From: JAJDAT01 sp964344185
GTDB taxonomy: Bacteria; Nitrospinota; Nitrospinia; Nitrospinales; JAJDAT01
Direction: 5' to 3'
DNA length: 64,000 bases
Assembly (NCBI GenBank): GCA_964344185.1
Contig: CAYFMN010000010.1
Coordinates: forward strand, 1 to 64,000
A program made the translations under genes and the position numbers. Shown here in pieces: positions 51,766 to 60,508 of this stretch (within the stretch, counting starts at the first letter, position 1; every line of letters begins with the position of its first letter). Under the pieces are notes generated by a model. That model had not been told where the DNA came from. It worked only from the letters and a program-made list of their open reading frames with translations, and did not search any database.

Positions 51766-52729
51766 ACTTTTCTGATTTTAGACTGGCAAACCAGCGTTTG
51801 AGCTTGCCTAGAATGGAGTTATCCATTTCCTCAGGAGGGATAATGCCGTATAAAATTTTATTTTTTAACTTTACATATTCTTCTCTTTCCTTAGCCTGAA
51901 ATTGCGACCGTACCTCGGCTTCAATTTTTGGCCTATTTCTACTTACAACCCTATGCACCAGCTTTCTCGCGTCTGCGAAATTAGGATTGTTTCCAATTTT
52001 TTCTTCCAAAATCATTTGGTGAATTTCTTCCGCCACTCTCACGTTTAATTCTTTATCAACTCGTTTGTTAATTTCTCGGTCAATTTCTTCAAGGCCTGCG
52101 TCGGGCAAATCTTTTAAAACCTCTTGTTCGATTTCATCGACAATATTTGCCCTCAGGACAGAGTCCAGTTCCTTTTCCAAATTTGCCATTACGCTTTTAT
52201 CTGCGGAGGATAGTTCATTTTCAAATATTTCATCGATTCTGGCGTCGATGGTTTTTTGTATTTGTTCTTCCATCATTAGTTGCCGCTTTGCCCAGACTTC
52301 TTTCAATTTAGCGTTACGGGCTAATTGCTCCTTTAGTTTTTTGCGGCTTACTTCCGACGAATCCAATCGCGACCTTAAAGCTCTTAAATGGTCCAAGATC
52401 ATCCCAGGAGTATCGCTTGTGAAGTCTTCAGGCACAGAGATTTTTACGACTTTTCCATCTTTCGTTTTTCCCATGAGAGTTCCGTTTGTGAGGTAAACTC
52501 CTTTTTTGCCAGATTTAAATTCCACTAATACAAAATCTTTTTGTTTGTCGATCCATCGTTGAGCTAGAAGTAAAGGATGGTCTGATAGACCTTTTATTTC
52601 TCGAACTATTTCTTCTTTGCGGTTTTTTTTATTTTTTTGGGCTAATGTGGTTTGAGGAAGCGTTAGAGAAGCAGAAACCAGGAGAGATAACGCGAATAAA
52701 TAAAATTTATTTTGCATTAAGTTTTGCAT
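51764..52729 (-). CDS. Secreted coiled-coil protein of unknown function
   Basis: 321 aa with an N-terminal signal peptide (hydrophobic residues 8-30, ending TLAQ), so it is periplasmic or outer-membrane associated. Residues 50-105 form a small beta-rich region (FVLVEFKSGKKGVYLTNGTLMGKTKDGKVVKISV). The remainder is Lys/Glu-rich helical sequence with several heptad segments (residues 115-290). No known family is recognised. It is convergent with the CBS gene and followed upstream by a MITE-like repeat. Confidence 0.75.
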   Translation of the reverse strand: MQNLMQNKFYLFALSLLVSASLTLPQTTLAQKNKKNRKEEIVREIKGLSDHPLLLAQRWIDKQKDFVLVEFKSGKKGVYLTNGTLMGKTKDGKVVKISVPEDFTSDTPGMILDHLRALRSRLDSSEVSRKKLKEQLARNAKLKEVWAKRQLMMEEQIQKTIDARIDEIFENELSSADKSVMANLEKELDSVLRANIVDEIEQEVLKDLPDAGLEEIDREINKRVDKELNVRVAEEIHQMILEEKIGNNPNFADARKLVHRVVSRNRPKIEAEVRSQFQAKEREEYVKLKNKILYGIIPPEEMDNSILGKLKRWFASLKSEK

Positions 52730-52750
52730 ATTAGATCAATTAAAAAACTT

Positions 52751-52854
52751 AAGAGGACCTCTAATAATTGGTGTTTTGACCGGTTTGCTATCGTCTGGCC
52801 CTTGAATTTAAGGATCAGGCTCCTGGTAAATCTGAATTTTTAGAGGTTTTCTTA
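52751..52854 (-). repeat. MITE-like palindromic repeat, copy 4
   Basis: Inverted full copy of the 100-bp family: AAGAGGACCTCTAATAATT at the left edge and TTTTTAGAGGTTTTCTT at the right. The central stem is partly degraded (GATCAGGC in place of GGCCAGGC). It fills the gap between the secreted coiled-coil gene and the geranylgeranyl-reductase-like gene. Confidence 0.8.
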
Positions 52855-52913
52855 AAATAATTCACTCTCCTCATATTATCGGAAAGTTTCTCCAGAAAAT
52901 AAAATCATAAGTT

Positions 52914-54095
52914 TTATTGATTACTTTTCAAAATAGGCAAAAAATTCTTATAAAACCCAGAGGTAAAACGCCAATAACTTTTTAAATTTATTAAATAGTC
53001 AAAATAAGTTTTTTCACCATTGATAATCTTTGTTAAAGCTTTGCAAAAATGATCTCCCGCAACGCCAAATAGAAAAGATCTTAAGGAAGGAGGACCGTAG
53101 ACTATTTTTGCTAATATTTGCGCAATTTTTATTTCCCGGATAATTTCTTTATTAAGAGAGCTTTCATAATATTCTGTAACTTTATTTAACTCCATTTTTC
53201 CCTGAAGTATCGCTTGCGAGGCTAAAAAACCGCTTTGCAAAGCATAAGAAATCCCTTCTGCCGTTATGGGATCGACAAAGCCGGCAGAATCTCCAGTAAG
53301 CATCACTCGCTCGCGAATATATGGCGCTTTTCTTGGACTCATAGGAATCATATGTCCTTTAACATCCAAAGTTTCATTTGGTATATCGATTTTCAAAAAC
53401 TTTAGATATTTGTTTAATTCTTTTCTCAGAGTTTTTTTGTTATGGCTTAACATTCCAATTGATAAATGAGAACGTTTGGGAAATACCCAGCCATATCCTT
53501 TGGTTATTTGGCCAAAATCAAACCGGGCTTTATTTTGGAACCGTTCCATAATGTTGTTGGAAACTGGCAATTCAACTTCGGCGGCGGGAACGAGGCATCG
53601 GTTGTCCGGCCAATTTAGGAGCTTTGCCAGCCTACCGGCTGCTCCATCAGACAAAATTAAGTATTTCCCTTCAAACTTGCCCTTATTTGTCGATATCTCC
53701 ACATAATCGCTTTTAGCGGCTAAGCTGTTGACTGGAGTTTTTTCAAATATTTGCGCACCTGCGTTTTTTGCTGAATCAATTAATGCGTAATCGAATTTGT
53801 TGCGCATCACCATGGTCACTAATGGTTTTTCTGCGCTAGATACAAAGGGGTTTGGAAATTTTGAATCGAGAAAAAGCTCAAGGTGAGAACATTCATTTTC
53901 TGAGATATCATTTAAGTTGGAAGGATAGATCTTTGCCGCTCTACGCGTAATCCCTCCAGCGCATACCTTATTCCTTGGCAAGTTGTATTTTTCAAACAAG
54001 GCTACACTTAACTTGTTTTTAGAAAGGTGGTATGCGGCGTTACCGCCTGCGGGACCGGCGCCTATGACAATTACGTCAAATTGGTTTGAATTCAT
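52914..54095 (-). CDS. Geranylgeranyl-reductase-family FAD oxidoreductase
   Basis: 393-aa flavoprotein of the geranylgeranyl reductase family. FAD motif: DVIVIGAGPAGGNAAYHLSKN, then FEKYNLPRNKVCAGGIT (the family's CGG-type signature), YGWVFPKRSHLSIGM, and VMLTGDSAGFVDPITAEGISYALQSG. Family members reduce isoprenoid chains of quinones or membrane lipids, or hydroxylate them. It may act on the quinone tail, given ubiE at 45 kb, but no link is shown. It has its own minus-strand transcript, ahead of the ATPase genes' downstream end. Confidence 0.88.
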   Translation of the reverse strand: MNSNQFDVIVIGAGPAGGNAAYHLSKNKLSVALFEKYNLPRNKVCAGGITRRAAKIYPSNLNDISENECSHLELFLDSKFPNPFVSSAEKPLVTMVMRNKFDYALIDSAKNAGAQIFEKTPVNSLAAKSDYVEISTNKGKFEGKYLILSDGAAGRLAKLLNWPDNRCLVPAAEVELPVSNNIMERFQNKARFDFGQITKGYGWVFPKRSHLSIGMLSHNKKTLRKELNKYLKFLKIDIPNETLDVKGHMIPMSPRKAPYIRERVMLTGDSAGFVDPITAEGISYALQSGFLASQAILQGKMELNKVTEYYESSLNKEIIREIKIAQILAKIVYGPPSLRSFLFGVAGDHFCKALTKIINGEKTYFDYLINLKSYWRFTSGFYKNFLPILKSNQ

Positions 54096-54151
54096 TGGAG
54101 TGAGGGTACTGTCAACGAATCATTTTGTAGGAATCGTTTAATGAAAGGTCG

Positions 54152-57100
54152 TTAGAAGTTACAGACTGCCAACACTTGTTTTAAGTCGCAATAACCGCGA
54201 AATATTTTCCAAATTCCATCTTGTTTTAAAGTATTCATTCCTTCGTGGATGGCTTGCTCTTTTATTTGTTTCAGATCAGCCTTCTCAACAATCAATTGTT
54301 TGATTGCGGGAGTCATTTCCATGATTTCATAAATACATGTCCTGCCAGAATACCCAGACCCGTTGCATTTGCCGCATCCCGCAGGTTTATAGAGTTTTAA
54401 TTTGTCCGTATATTTGATTCCCAGTTTTGGAAAACCTTCTTTGCCATATTCTTGCATTAATTGGTCAAATTCTTCTTTGGCTGGATGATAGCTTTCTTTA
54501 CAGGTTTTACAAAGGGTAACAACAAACCTTTGCGCTCCGATTAACAACAATCCTTGAGCTAAGTTCATTGGATTAAGTTCTAAATTTAACATATGTCTAA
54601 TCGCGTCTATAGTCGAATTCAGGCGTAGGGTAGAAATGATTAAACGTCCTGTTAACGCTGTTTCTAAAGCGACTCCTGCGGTTTCTTTGTCGTCTAATTC
54701 TCCCAAGAGAATTACGTCGGCGTCTCCATTTGCCAAAGAATTTATGGCTTTTAAATAAGTTAAACCATTTTTTTCGTCAATTTGAATTTGACGCAGTCCG
54801 CTTTGAACAATTTCTACTGGGTTTTCGGCTGTGAAGATTTTTATCCTTGGAGAATTAATATGCTCTAAACAAGAGTGAACCATAGTTGTTTTGCCCGATC
54901 CAGACGGCCCTACAAAGAGCATCATTCCATTTGGTTTTCTTAAGTTATCCTCTATAAGCCCCAAATTTCGGCTGAATAGATTCATTTCTTTTAAAGGAAT
55001 AGGTTTAAGGGATTCTACTTTATGAATCACTACGTCTTCAGTTTGGCCGAATGTAGGATAAATGGATAATTTATATTCAATTTCTTCATGGCCAATCTTC
55101 ATTTTAAATTTGCCGTCTTGCGGCACGTGACTGTCTGTGATGGAAAGTTTGGCCATCTTTTTTAAAATTGTAATGATGTCGCGGGGACTTATATCCGACT
55201 CAGGATGATATTGTCTGCATACGCCATCCACCCTGAATCGTATTGATATTGATCGATTTCCTAATGCCGGTTCAAAATGGATGTCCGAAGCTTGTTGACT
55301 GAGAGCGTCCGTTAAAATGTCTTGAACGCGGATAGCCGTCATGTTATCGGCTTGCGTTAACGTTTCATTTGCGTCCGCTGTATCTTCATCTTCGCCTCCT
55401 TCCATTTCGGCGATCAGGGCGTCAACATCAATCGAGCCTTGGTCGGTGGATGGATTTCCTATAATTTTAGCGACAGGTTGCCTGGAACCAAAGCCTTCCG
55501 TGATCGGTTTCCCTCCAGATAAATAGTTAAGAATATCCTCTTTGATACAAACCTTGAACTCCAATTCATTTTTTGGAAAAAGCATGGCAATCTTGCTAAC
55601 CGTATCTGAGTTTTCAGGATCTACAATAGCCACAATCATAGTTGAATCTTTAACGGAGACTGGAAGCCACAACTCTTCTTTTAGTTCTTTTTTGTTTAGG
55701 CTGGTAGTTAGATCTTTTGTTATTAGGCCTGGTTCGGATAAATCTATAAAGGGAAGGTTGTAATAATGAGCAAGGGATTTTCCTATTTCCTTTTTTTCAA
55801 AGCCATGGTCTTTGATTAGCACGTATTCGGGGCTTAACCTTTGTCTCCTTGCGCCAATATTAGCTGCGGTCAATTCGTTTTGGGATAAAGTTTCGTTTTT
55901 AATTAATAAATCAAATCGTGTTTTTTTCTCTTTAGAATATTTTGTTTGATTGTGCAACCCAAGCGCTAACACTTCAGAAATGATTTCGGCGGTGTTTTCA
56001 TCCTGTTTGTTAAATGTTGAACCGTTAGTTTTATTTACAAGTTGCAATACTCCCATTAATTGGCCTTGGAATATTAATGGATAAACCAGCATAGCCTTAG
56101 AAGTAAATCCAGAAGCCTTATCCCATTTGTCGTCAAAGCGCAGTTGTGGGTGAAAGCATGTTAGCTCTACGCTATTGTGGACATCGCTAATATTAGCGGG
56201 TTTTAACAGCGTAGAAACGCATCCCGCAATACTTTTAGGCGAAACGGGAACCCTAATCTCTTTTATAGCTTGCCCTGATTTAATTTTTGAAAATACTTCA
56301 TTGGTTTTTTTATCGTAAGCGTAGATGGTTAGGCGCTCAGCATGAAATAGTTCTAAAAGAGAATCTTTTAATTTTAGGAGAATATCGTCTACATTGTTTG
56401 CAGAATGAATAGCAACGGAAATAGCTCGAATTTTTTCTTCACGATACATTTTGCTAAAGGCTAAAGAAAGCGTTTTAGCAAACATTTCGCCGCCTTTCTC
56501 GTCGGCGGTGTTAAACGGAGGGTCTTCTACCTGCCTCATGACTTGCAAAACTCCCATTAGTTGAGAGTCGTGTATTAAGGGAAAGACCATCATAGATTTA
56601 AGGTCTTTCATAAAGGTGCTATTAAACGATAATTCCGGGTGATATCTCTTTAACTCTTGTGTGTCGTAAACATTGGCTATCATCATCGGTTTCTTAAGCA
56701 TAGCCACACAACCCGAGATACTCTTAGGGTTTATTGGGACCCTGATTTCATTTATGTCGTCTTTCTCTGTCTTGAATTTCGAGAAAACTTCATTTTTGGA
56801 ATGGTCTACTCCGTAAATAGTAATTAATTTAGCGTCAAACAAATCCAACATGGAATCTCTGAGATCAATTATTACTTCGTCTATATTTTTGGCTGAATGT
56901 ATGGCTTGAGTAAGAGCTTGAACTTTTTCTCCCTTTTTTTCGAAAGAGGAGCCTTTTAAATTCATGCCTTCGCCTTCTATTTCCTGAGTTTCTATTTTTA
57001 GAATGGCGACGCCAATACTTGGAGTTAATTCTTTAGCTCTTTTAAAGTCGTCTGGTGAAAATGGAGTGCCGTCTTTTTTATTAAACATTTCCATTATTCC

Positions 57101-57532
57101 CACCAATTTTTTATTGTGTGGAATTGGAAGGGCCATTACCGACCTTGGGTCAATTTTGAGATTTGAACTCCACCAAGAGTCAAAGTTGAGGTCTGGATGA
57201 TAGGATGTTAATTCTTCCGATGTTTTGGCGTTTGATATGCGTATTGGCTTGCCTGTAGCGGCGCAAAAGCCCGCAAGACTTTTGCGGCTGATGTCCACTC
57301 TTATTTCATCGTTATCATCTTCAAAGTTTACCGAATAAAGTTGCCGGTTTGGTCGATCTAAAGCAAAAACCACAATTTCCTCGCATTCTAAATAATCTAA
57401 TAGCTTTTCTCGGCTTTGTTTCCAAACTTCTATCATATTGGCAGCCGAGTAAAATTGAGAAAAAATTGAGTTTGCTTTGTTCGAATCTTCTTCGAATTTT
57501 TTATTTGGCTCTACTGTGATGGGAGAGTTCAT
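54152..57532 (-). CDS. GAF x3-GspE/PilB-like ATPase, diverged catalytic motifs
   Basis: 1126 aa. Three GAF domains at about residues 20-180, 215-365 and 380-540 (each with an FALDR/IYGVD-like core and MALPIPHN or MVFPLIHD motif), then a MshEN/T2SSE-N-like region (555-690) and a GspE/PilB ATPase (745-1120). Walker A is intact (GPSGSGKTT at about 875). The Walker B region reads GDADVILLGELDDKETAG where relatives have GEMRD, and both conserved His positions are lost (GRLIISTLRLN in place of GHLV.STLHTN). The Zn tetra-Cys (CKTCK, CGKCNGSG) remains. It may be a regulatory, weakly active paralogue of the next two genes. Confidence 0.88.
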   Translation of the reverse strand: MNSPITVEPNKKFEEDSNKANSIFSQFYSAANMIEVWKQSREKLLDYLECEEIVVFALDRPNRQLYSVNFEDDNDEIRVDISRKSLAGFCAATGKPIRISNAKTSEELTSYHPDLNFDSWWSSNLKIDPRSVMALPIPHNKKLVGIMEMFNKKDGTPFSPDDFKRAKELTPSIGVAILKIETQEIEGEGMNLKGSSFEKKGEKVQALTQAIHSAKNIDEVIIDLRDSMLDLFDAKLITIYGVDHSKNEVFSKFKTEKDDINEIRVPINPKSISGCVAMLKKPMMIANVYDTQELKRYHPELSFNSTFMKDLKSMMVFPLIHDSQLMGVLQVMRQVEDPPFNTADEKGGEMFAKTLSLAFSKMYREEKIRAISVAIHSANNVDDILLKLKDSLLELFHAERLTIYAYDKKTNEVFSKIKSGQAIKEIRVPVSPKSIAGCVSTLLKPANISDVHNSVELTCFHPQLRFDDKWDKASGFTSKAMLVYPLIFQGQLMGVLQLVNKTNGSTFNKQDENTAEIISEVLALGLHNQTKYSKEKKTRFDLLIKNETLSQNELTAANIGARRQRLSPEYVLIKDHGFEKKEIGKSLAHYYNLPFIDLSEPGLITKDLTTSLNKKELKEELWLPVSVKDSTMIVAIVDPENSDTVSKIAMLFPKNELEFKVCIKEDILNYLSGGKPITEGFGSRQPVAKIIGNPSTDQGSIDVDALIAEMEGGEDEDTADANETLTQADNMTAIRVQDILTDALSQQASDIHFEPALGNRSISIRFRVDGVCRQYHPESDISPRDIITILKKMAKLSITDSHVPQDGKFKMKIGHEEIEYKLSIYPTFGQTEDVVIHKVESLKPIPLKEMNLFSRNLGLIEDNLRKPNGMMLFVGPSGSGKTTMVHSCLEHINSPRIKIFTAENPVEIVQSGLRQIQIDEKNGLTYLKAINSLANGDADVILLGELDDKETAGVALETALTGRLIISTLRLNSTIDAIRHMLNLELNPMNLAQGLLLIGAQRFVVTLCKTCKESYHPAKEEFDQLMQEYGKEGFPKLGIKYTDKLKLYKPAGCGKCNGSGYSGRTCIYEIMEMTPAIKQLIVEKADLKQIKEQAIHEGMNTLKQDGIWKIFRGYCDLKQVLAVCNF

Positions 57533-57585
57533 TTTATTTGCCGGTTAGGTTTTGGAGCTTATCGTTTTGGTCGTTATTTAATAAT

Positions 57586-60450
57586 TTATGCGATACAAAC
57601 CGCTAACACTTGTTTGAGATCGCATTGTCCTTTAAATATTTTCCATATGCCGTCCTGTTTTAATGTGGTCATACCATCGCCAATAGCTTGAGCTCTTAGT
57701 TTTTCAACTAATTCTTTCTTCATGACCATTCTTTTTATATCAGGCGTTCCTTCTAACAATTCGTGAAGACCTGTTCTTCCAGAATAGCCAGTATCGCTAC
57801 ATTTAGAGCAACCTACCGGTCGATAAAGAGCAAGGTCTTTACTGTATTCAATTCCAAGTTTAGAAAAATCGCTCGCTCCATACTCTTGGACTAGTTTTTG
57901 AAACTCATCTTCTGTAGGGTTATAAGCCTCTTTACATTCTTTACATAAGGTTCTTACAAGTCTTTGCGCAACAATTAATAAAAGAGCGTCCGCAAAATTT
58001 AGTGGGTTCATTCCCATATCTAAGAGACGGGTAATAGTTTCAGGAGCAGAGTTAGTATGTAATGTGCTAAATACTAAATGCCCTGTGAGGGAAGCTTCTA
58101 AACCAATAGAGCAGGTTTCCGAATCGCGCATTTCTCCCACCATAATGACATCTGGATCGCCTCGAAGAAAAGAACGCATGGCCCGTGCGAAGTCTAATCC
58201 AATTTTAGAATGCATTTGAACTTGTCGGAGTCCTTTTTGGGTGATTTCAACAGGGTATTCGGCTGTCCATATTTTGCGATCTGGTTCGTTAATATAACCA
58301 AGGCAGGAGTGCAAGGTGGTTGTTTTACCCGAACCAGTTGGACCAACCACTAGGATTAACCCGTAAGGTTTTTTAACCATTCCTTGGATTAAATGAAGGT
58401 TTCGGTCGGAAAAATTCATTTTATCCAAAGGAATAGGTTTGCTTGCCGCAAGTATCCGCATTACCACGTCTTCATTACCGCCCACAGTAGGGCAGGTGGC
58501 AACGCGCAATTCAATTTCTTTTGCCCCATATTTCATTTTTATTTTTCCGTCTTGCGGAAGTCGTTTTTCGGCAATGTCCAATTTGGACATAATTTTTAAA
58601 CGTGAGACAAAAGCTTGTTTGTATAAATGAGGTATTTCTTCGTATTGTCTGCAAGCCCCGTCTTTACGAAATCGAACCAGCATATTTTCCTTGCCAACTC
58701 CAGGCTCCACATGAATATCGGAGACACCGCTTGCGTAAGCGTCTGTTATTACTTTATTAACTAAACGGACAATGGTGCTGTCGTTATCGCTAATTGCGCT
58801 ATCTTCTTCTACATCGTCTTCAACGATGCCCATGTCGTCTTTTTCATTTTTTAATGAATCTAATAAAGACGAAATTTCTTCAGAATATTCTTCTGCCTCG
58901 GTGGTTGTTGGAGTTTCTCCAACCGATGCATTTAAGTAATCCCAAATATCTAACCGCAACCCGACTTTAAATATTATTTCTTGTTTCGGAAAAATTAGTT
59001 TTATGTTTTGAATTTTTTCTTGGTTGTTTGGATCGTCAATTAAGATCTCAACTTTCTGCCCTTCTTTTGATAAAGGCACCCAAAAGTTTTTTGCGAGATA
59101 GTTCTTGTTTAGACCTTCGAAGACATTGCCAGGCAAAATAAAAGAAGAGTCGTAACCAAAATAGGGAAGTTTATAAAAGTCAGAAAGCGACTTCCCTATC
59201 TCTTTACGTTTTATTCCGTGGTCGTTGGCCAATATTGTTTGAGGATCTAGATTGGATTTTCGAGCTTTTGCAATAGCGTTGGTTAGCTCTTCAACAGAAA
59301 TGAGGCCGTTGTAAATAAGGTAACTGAATTTGGTGGGAACTTGTTTTACAAACTTTCTTTGATTAAAGAATGCAAGGGCTAAAGTTTCCGACATTAATTG
59401 GGCTTGTTGCTCATCAAGGGCGTTAAATTGATCTCCCTCTTTTTTATTTATTAATTGAATAATGCCCATTAACTGATTGTCAAATATCAGAGGGTAAACT
59501 AGCATTGAGCGTGTCCTATAGCCCGTTTTCTTATCCCATGAGCCGTCGAAACTTAGTTCTGCGTGGATTTTTTTAAGTTCTTTATCATCGTAAACGTCTT
59601 TTAAATTGAGGCGTTTTTGTTCTAGAGCGACAAAACCTGCGATACTTCGCGGAGATATTGGAACTCGAATTTCATTAATGGAATCTCCGCTTTTAACTTT
59701 GGAAACAATTTCGTTTTTTTCTGACTGTACTGCATAAATAGTAATGGATTCGGCGTCGAACAACTCCAGTATTGAGTTTTTTTGTTCGATCAAAATTTCA
59801 TCGACGTTTCTTGCAGAGTGAATTGCCTGCGTGATTGCATGAAACTTTTCTTGTCTTTCTAAATTGGATTTTGTCGCGCTATCTACTTCTAGTTTTTCCA
59901 AATCTAATTTAGACATCGCCTGTCCGAGAATTGGAGAAATTTCTTTAGCTCGTCGAAAATCCTTTTCTGAAAATTTATTGCTAGAGTTTTTGTTTATAAC
60001 TTCTAATACGCCTACCAATTTTTTATTGTGAGGTAGGGGAATGGCCATAATTGATTTAGTTTTAAAATTTAACTTTTTGTCCCATGTTGGATCGAATTTG
60101 AGATCGGGGTGATATTTTAATAGTTCTTCCTTGTCGTGTACGTTTTCTATATTTAAGGACATTCCCACGGCAGAAACAAACCCCGCAATACTCTTTCTTG
60201 AAATATCGATACGAATTTCTGGATATTTTTCGGTAACTTCATTTCTAGAAAATAATTGTCTATTTGCTCTATCCAACCCGAATAAAGTAATCACTTCGCA
60301 ATCAAAAACCTCTTTAAGGAGTTGGGCTAGGTCGGGTATTAAGTCGTTTACTTTATCCCCATATTGAATAAGGTTGGATAGCGCTTTCCAGCGGTTTTCG
60401 ACTTCTTTTAAGTCGTTTTCAGCTAGTGGGGATTTGAGATAAGTTGGCAT
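57586..60450 (-). CDS. GAF x2-GspE/PilB-like ATPase
   Basis: 954 aa. Two GAF domains (about residues 20-185 and 205-370), a MshEN-like segment (385-530), and a GspE/PilB secretion/pilus ATPase (565-950). Walker A GPTGSGKTT at 703, Walker B and the GEMRDSET motif near 772, GHLVFSTLHTNSAPETITRLLDMG, and tetra-Cys (CKECK, CSKCSDTG) are intact. The Asp-box reads WTAEYPVE, with Tyr in place of Asp. GspE/PilB ATPases drive type II secretion or type IV pilus extension, and the GAF domains would sense a small ligand such as cyclic nucleotides. The middle member of three tandem paralogues, 54 bases from its neighbours. No pilin or secretin is in the window. Confidence 0.9.
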   Translation of the reverse strand: MPTYLKSPLAENDLKEVENRWKALSNLIQYGDKVNDLIPDLAQLLKEVFDCEVITLFGLDRANRQLFSRNEVTEKYPEIRIDISRKSIAGFVSAVGMSLNIENVHDKEELLKYHPDLKFDPTWDKKLNFKTKSIMAIPLPHNKKLVGVLEVINKNSSNKFSEKDFRRAKEISPILGQAMSKLDLEKLEVDSATKSNLERQEKFHAITQAIHSARNVDEILIEQKNSILELFDAESITIYAVQSEKNEIVSKVKSGDSINEIRVPISPRSIAGFVALEQKRLNLKDVYDDKELKKIHAELSFDGSWDKKTGYRTRSMLVYPLIFDNQLMGIIQLINKKEGDQFNALDEQQAQLMSETLALAFFNQRKFVKQVPTKFSYLIYNGLISVEELTNAIAKARKSNLDPQTILANDHGIKRKEIGKSLSDFYKLPYFGYDSSFILPGNVFEGLNKNYLAKNFWVPLSKEGQKVEILIDDPNNQEKIQNIKLIFPKQEIIFKVGLRLDIWDYLNASVGETPTTTEAEEYSEEISSLLDSLKNEKDDMGIVEDDVEEDSAISDNDSTIVRLVNKVITDAYASGVSDIHVEPGVGKENMLVRFRKDGACRQYEEIPHLYKQAFVSRLKIMSKLDIAEKRLPQDGKIKMKYGAKEIELRVATCPTVGGNEDVVMRILAASKPIPLDKMNFSDRNLHLIQGMVKKPYGLILVVGPTGSGKTTTLHSCLGYINEPDRKIWTAEYPVEITQKGLRQVQMHSKIGLDFARAMRSFLRGDPDVIMVGEMRDSETCSIGLEASLTGHLVFSTLHTNSAPETITRLLDMGMNPLNFADALLLIVAQRLVRTLCKECKEAYNPTEDEFQKLVQEYGASDFSKLGIEYSKDLALYRPVGCSKCSDTGYSGRTGLHELLEGTPDIKRMVMKKELVEKLRAQAIGDGMTTLKQDGIWKIFKGQCDLKQVLAVCIA

Positions 60451-60508
60451 TGAAGTTCCGAAAAATTATTTCTTTATTCTATGAAAGTAATATACAAAAT
60501 TTTGTGAT

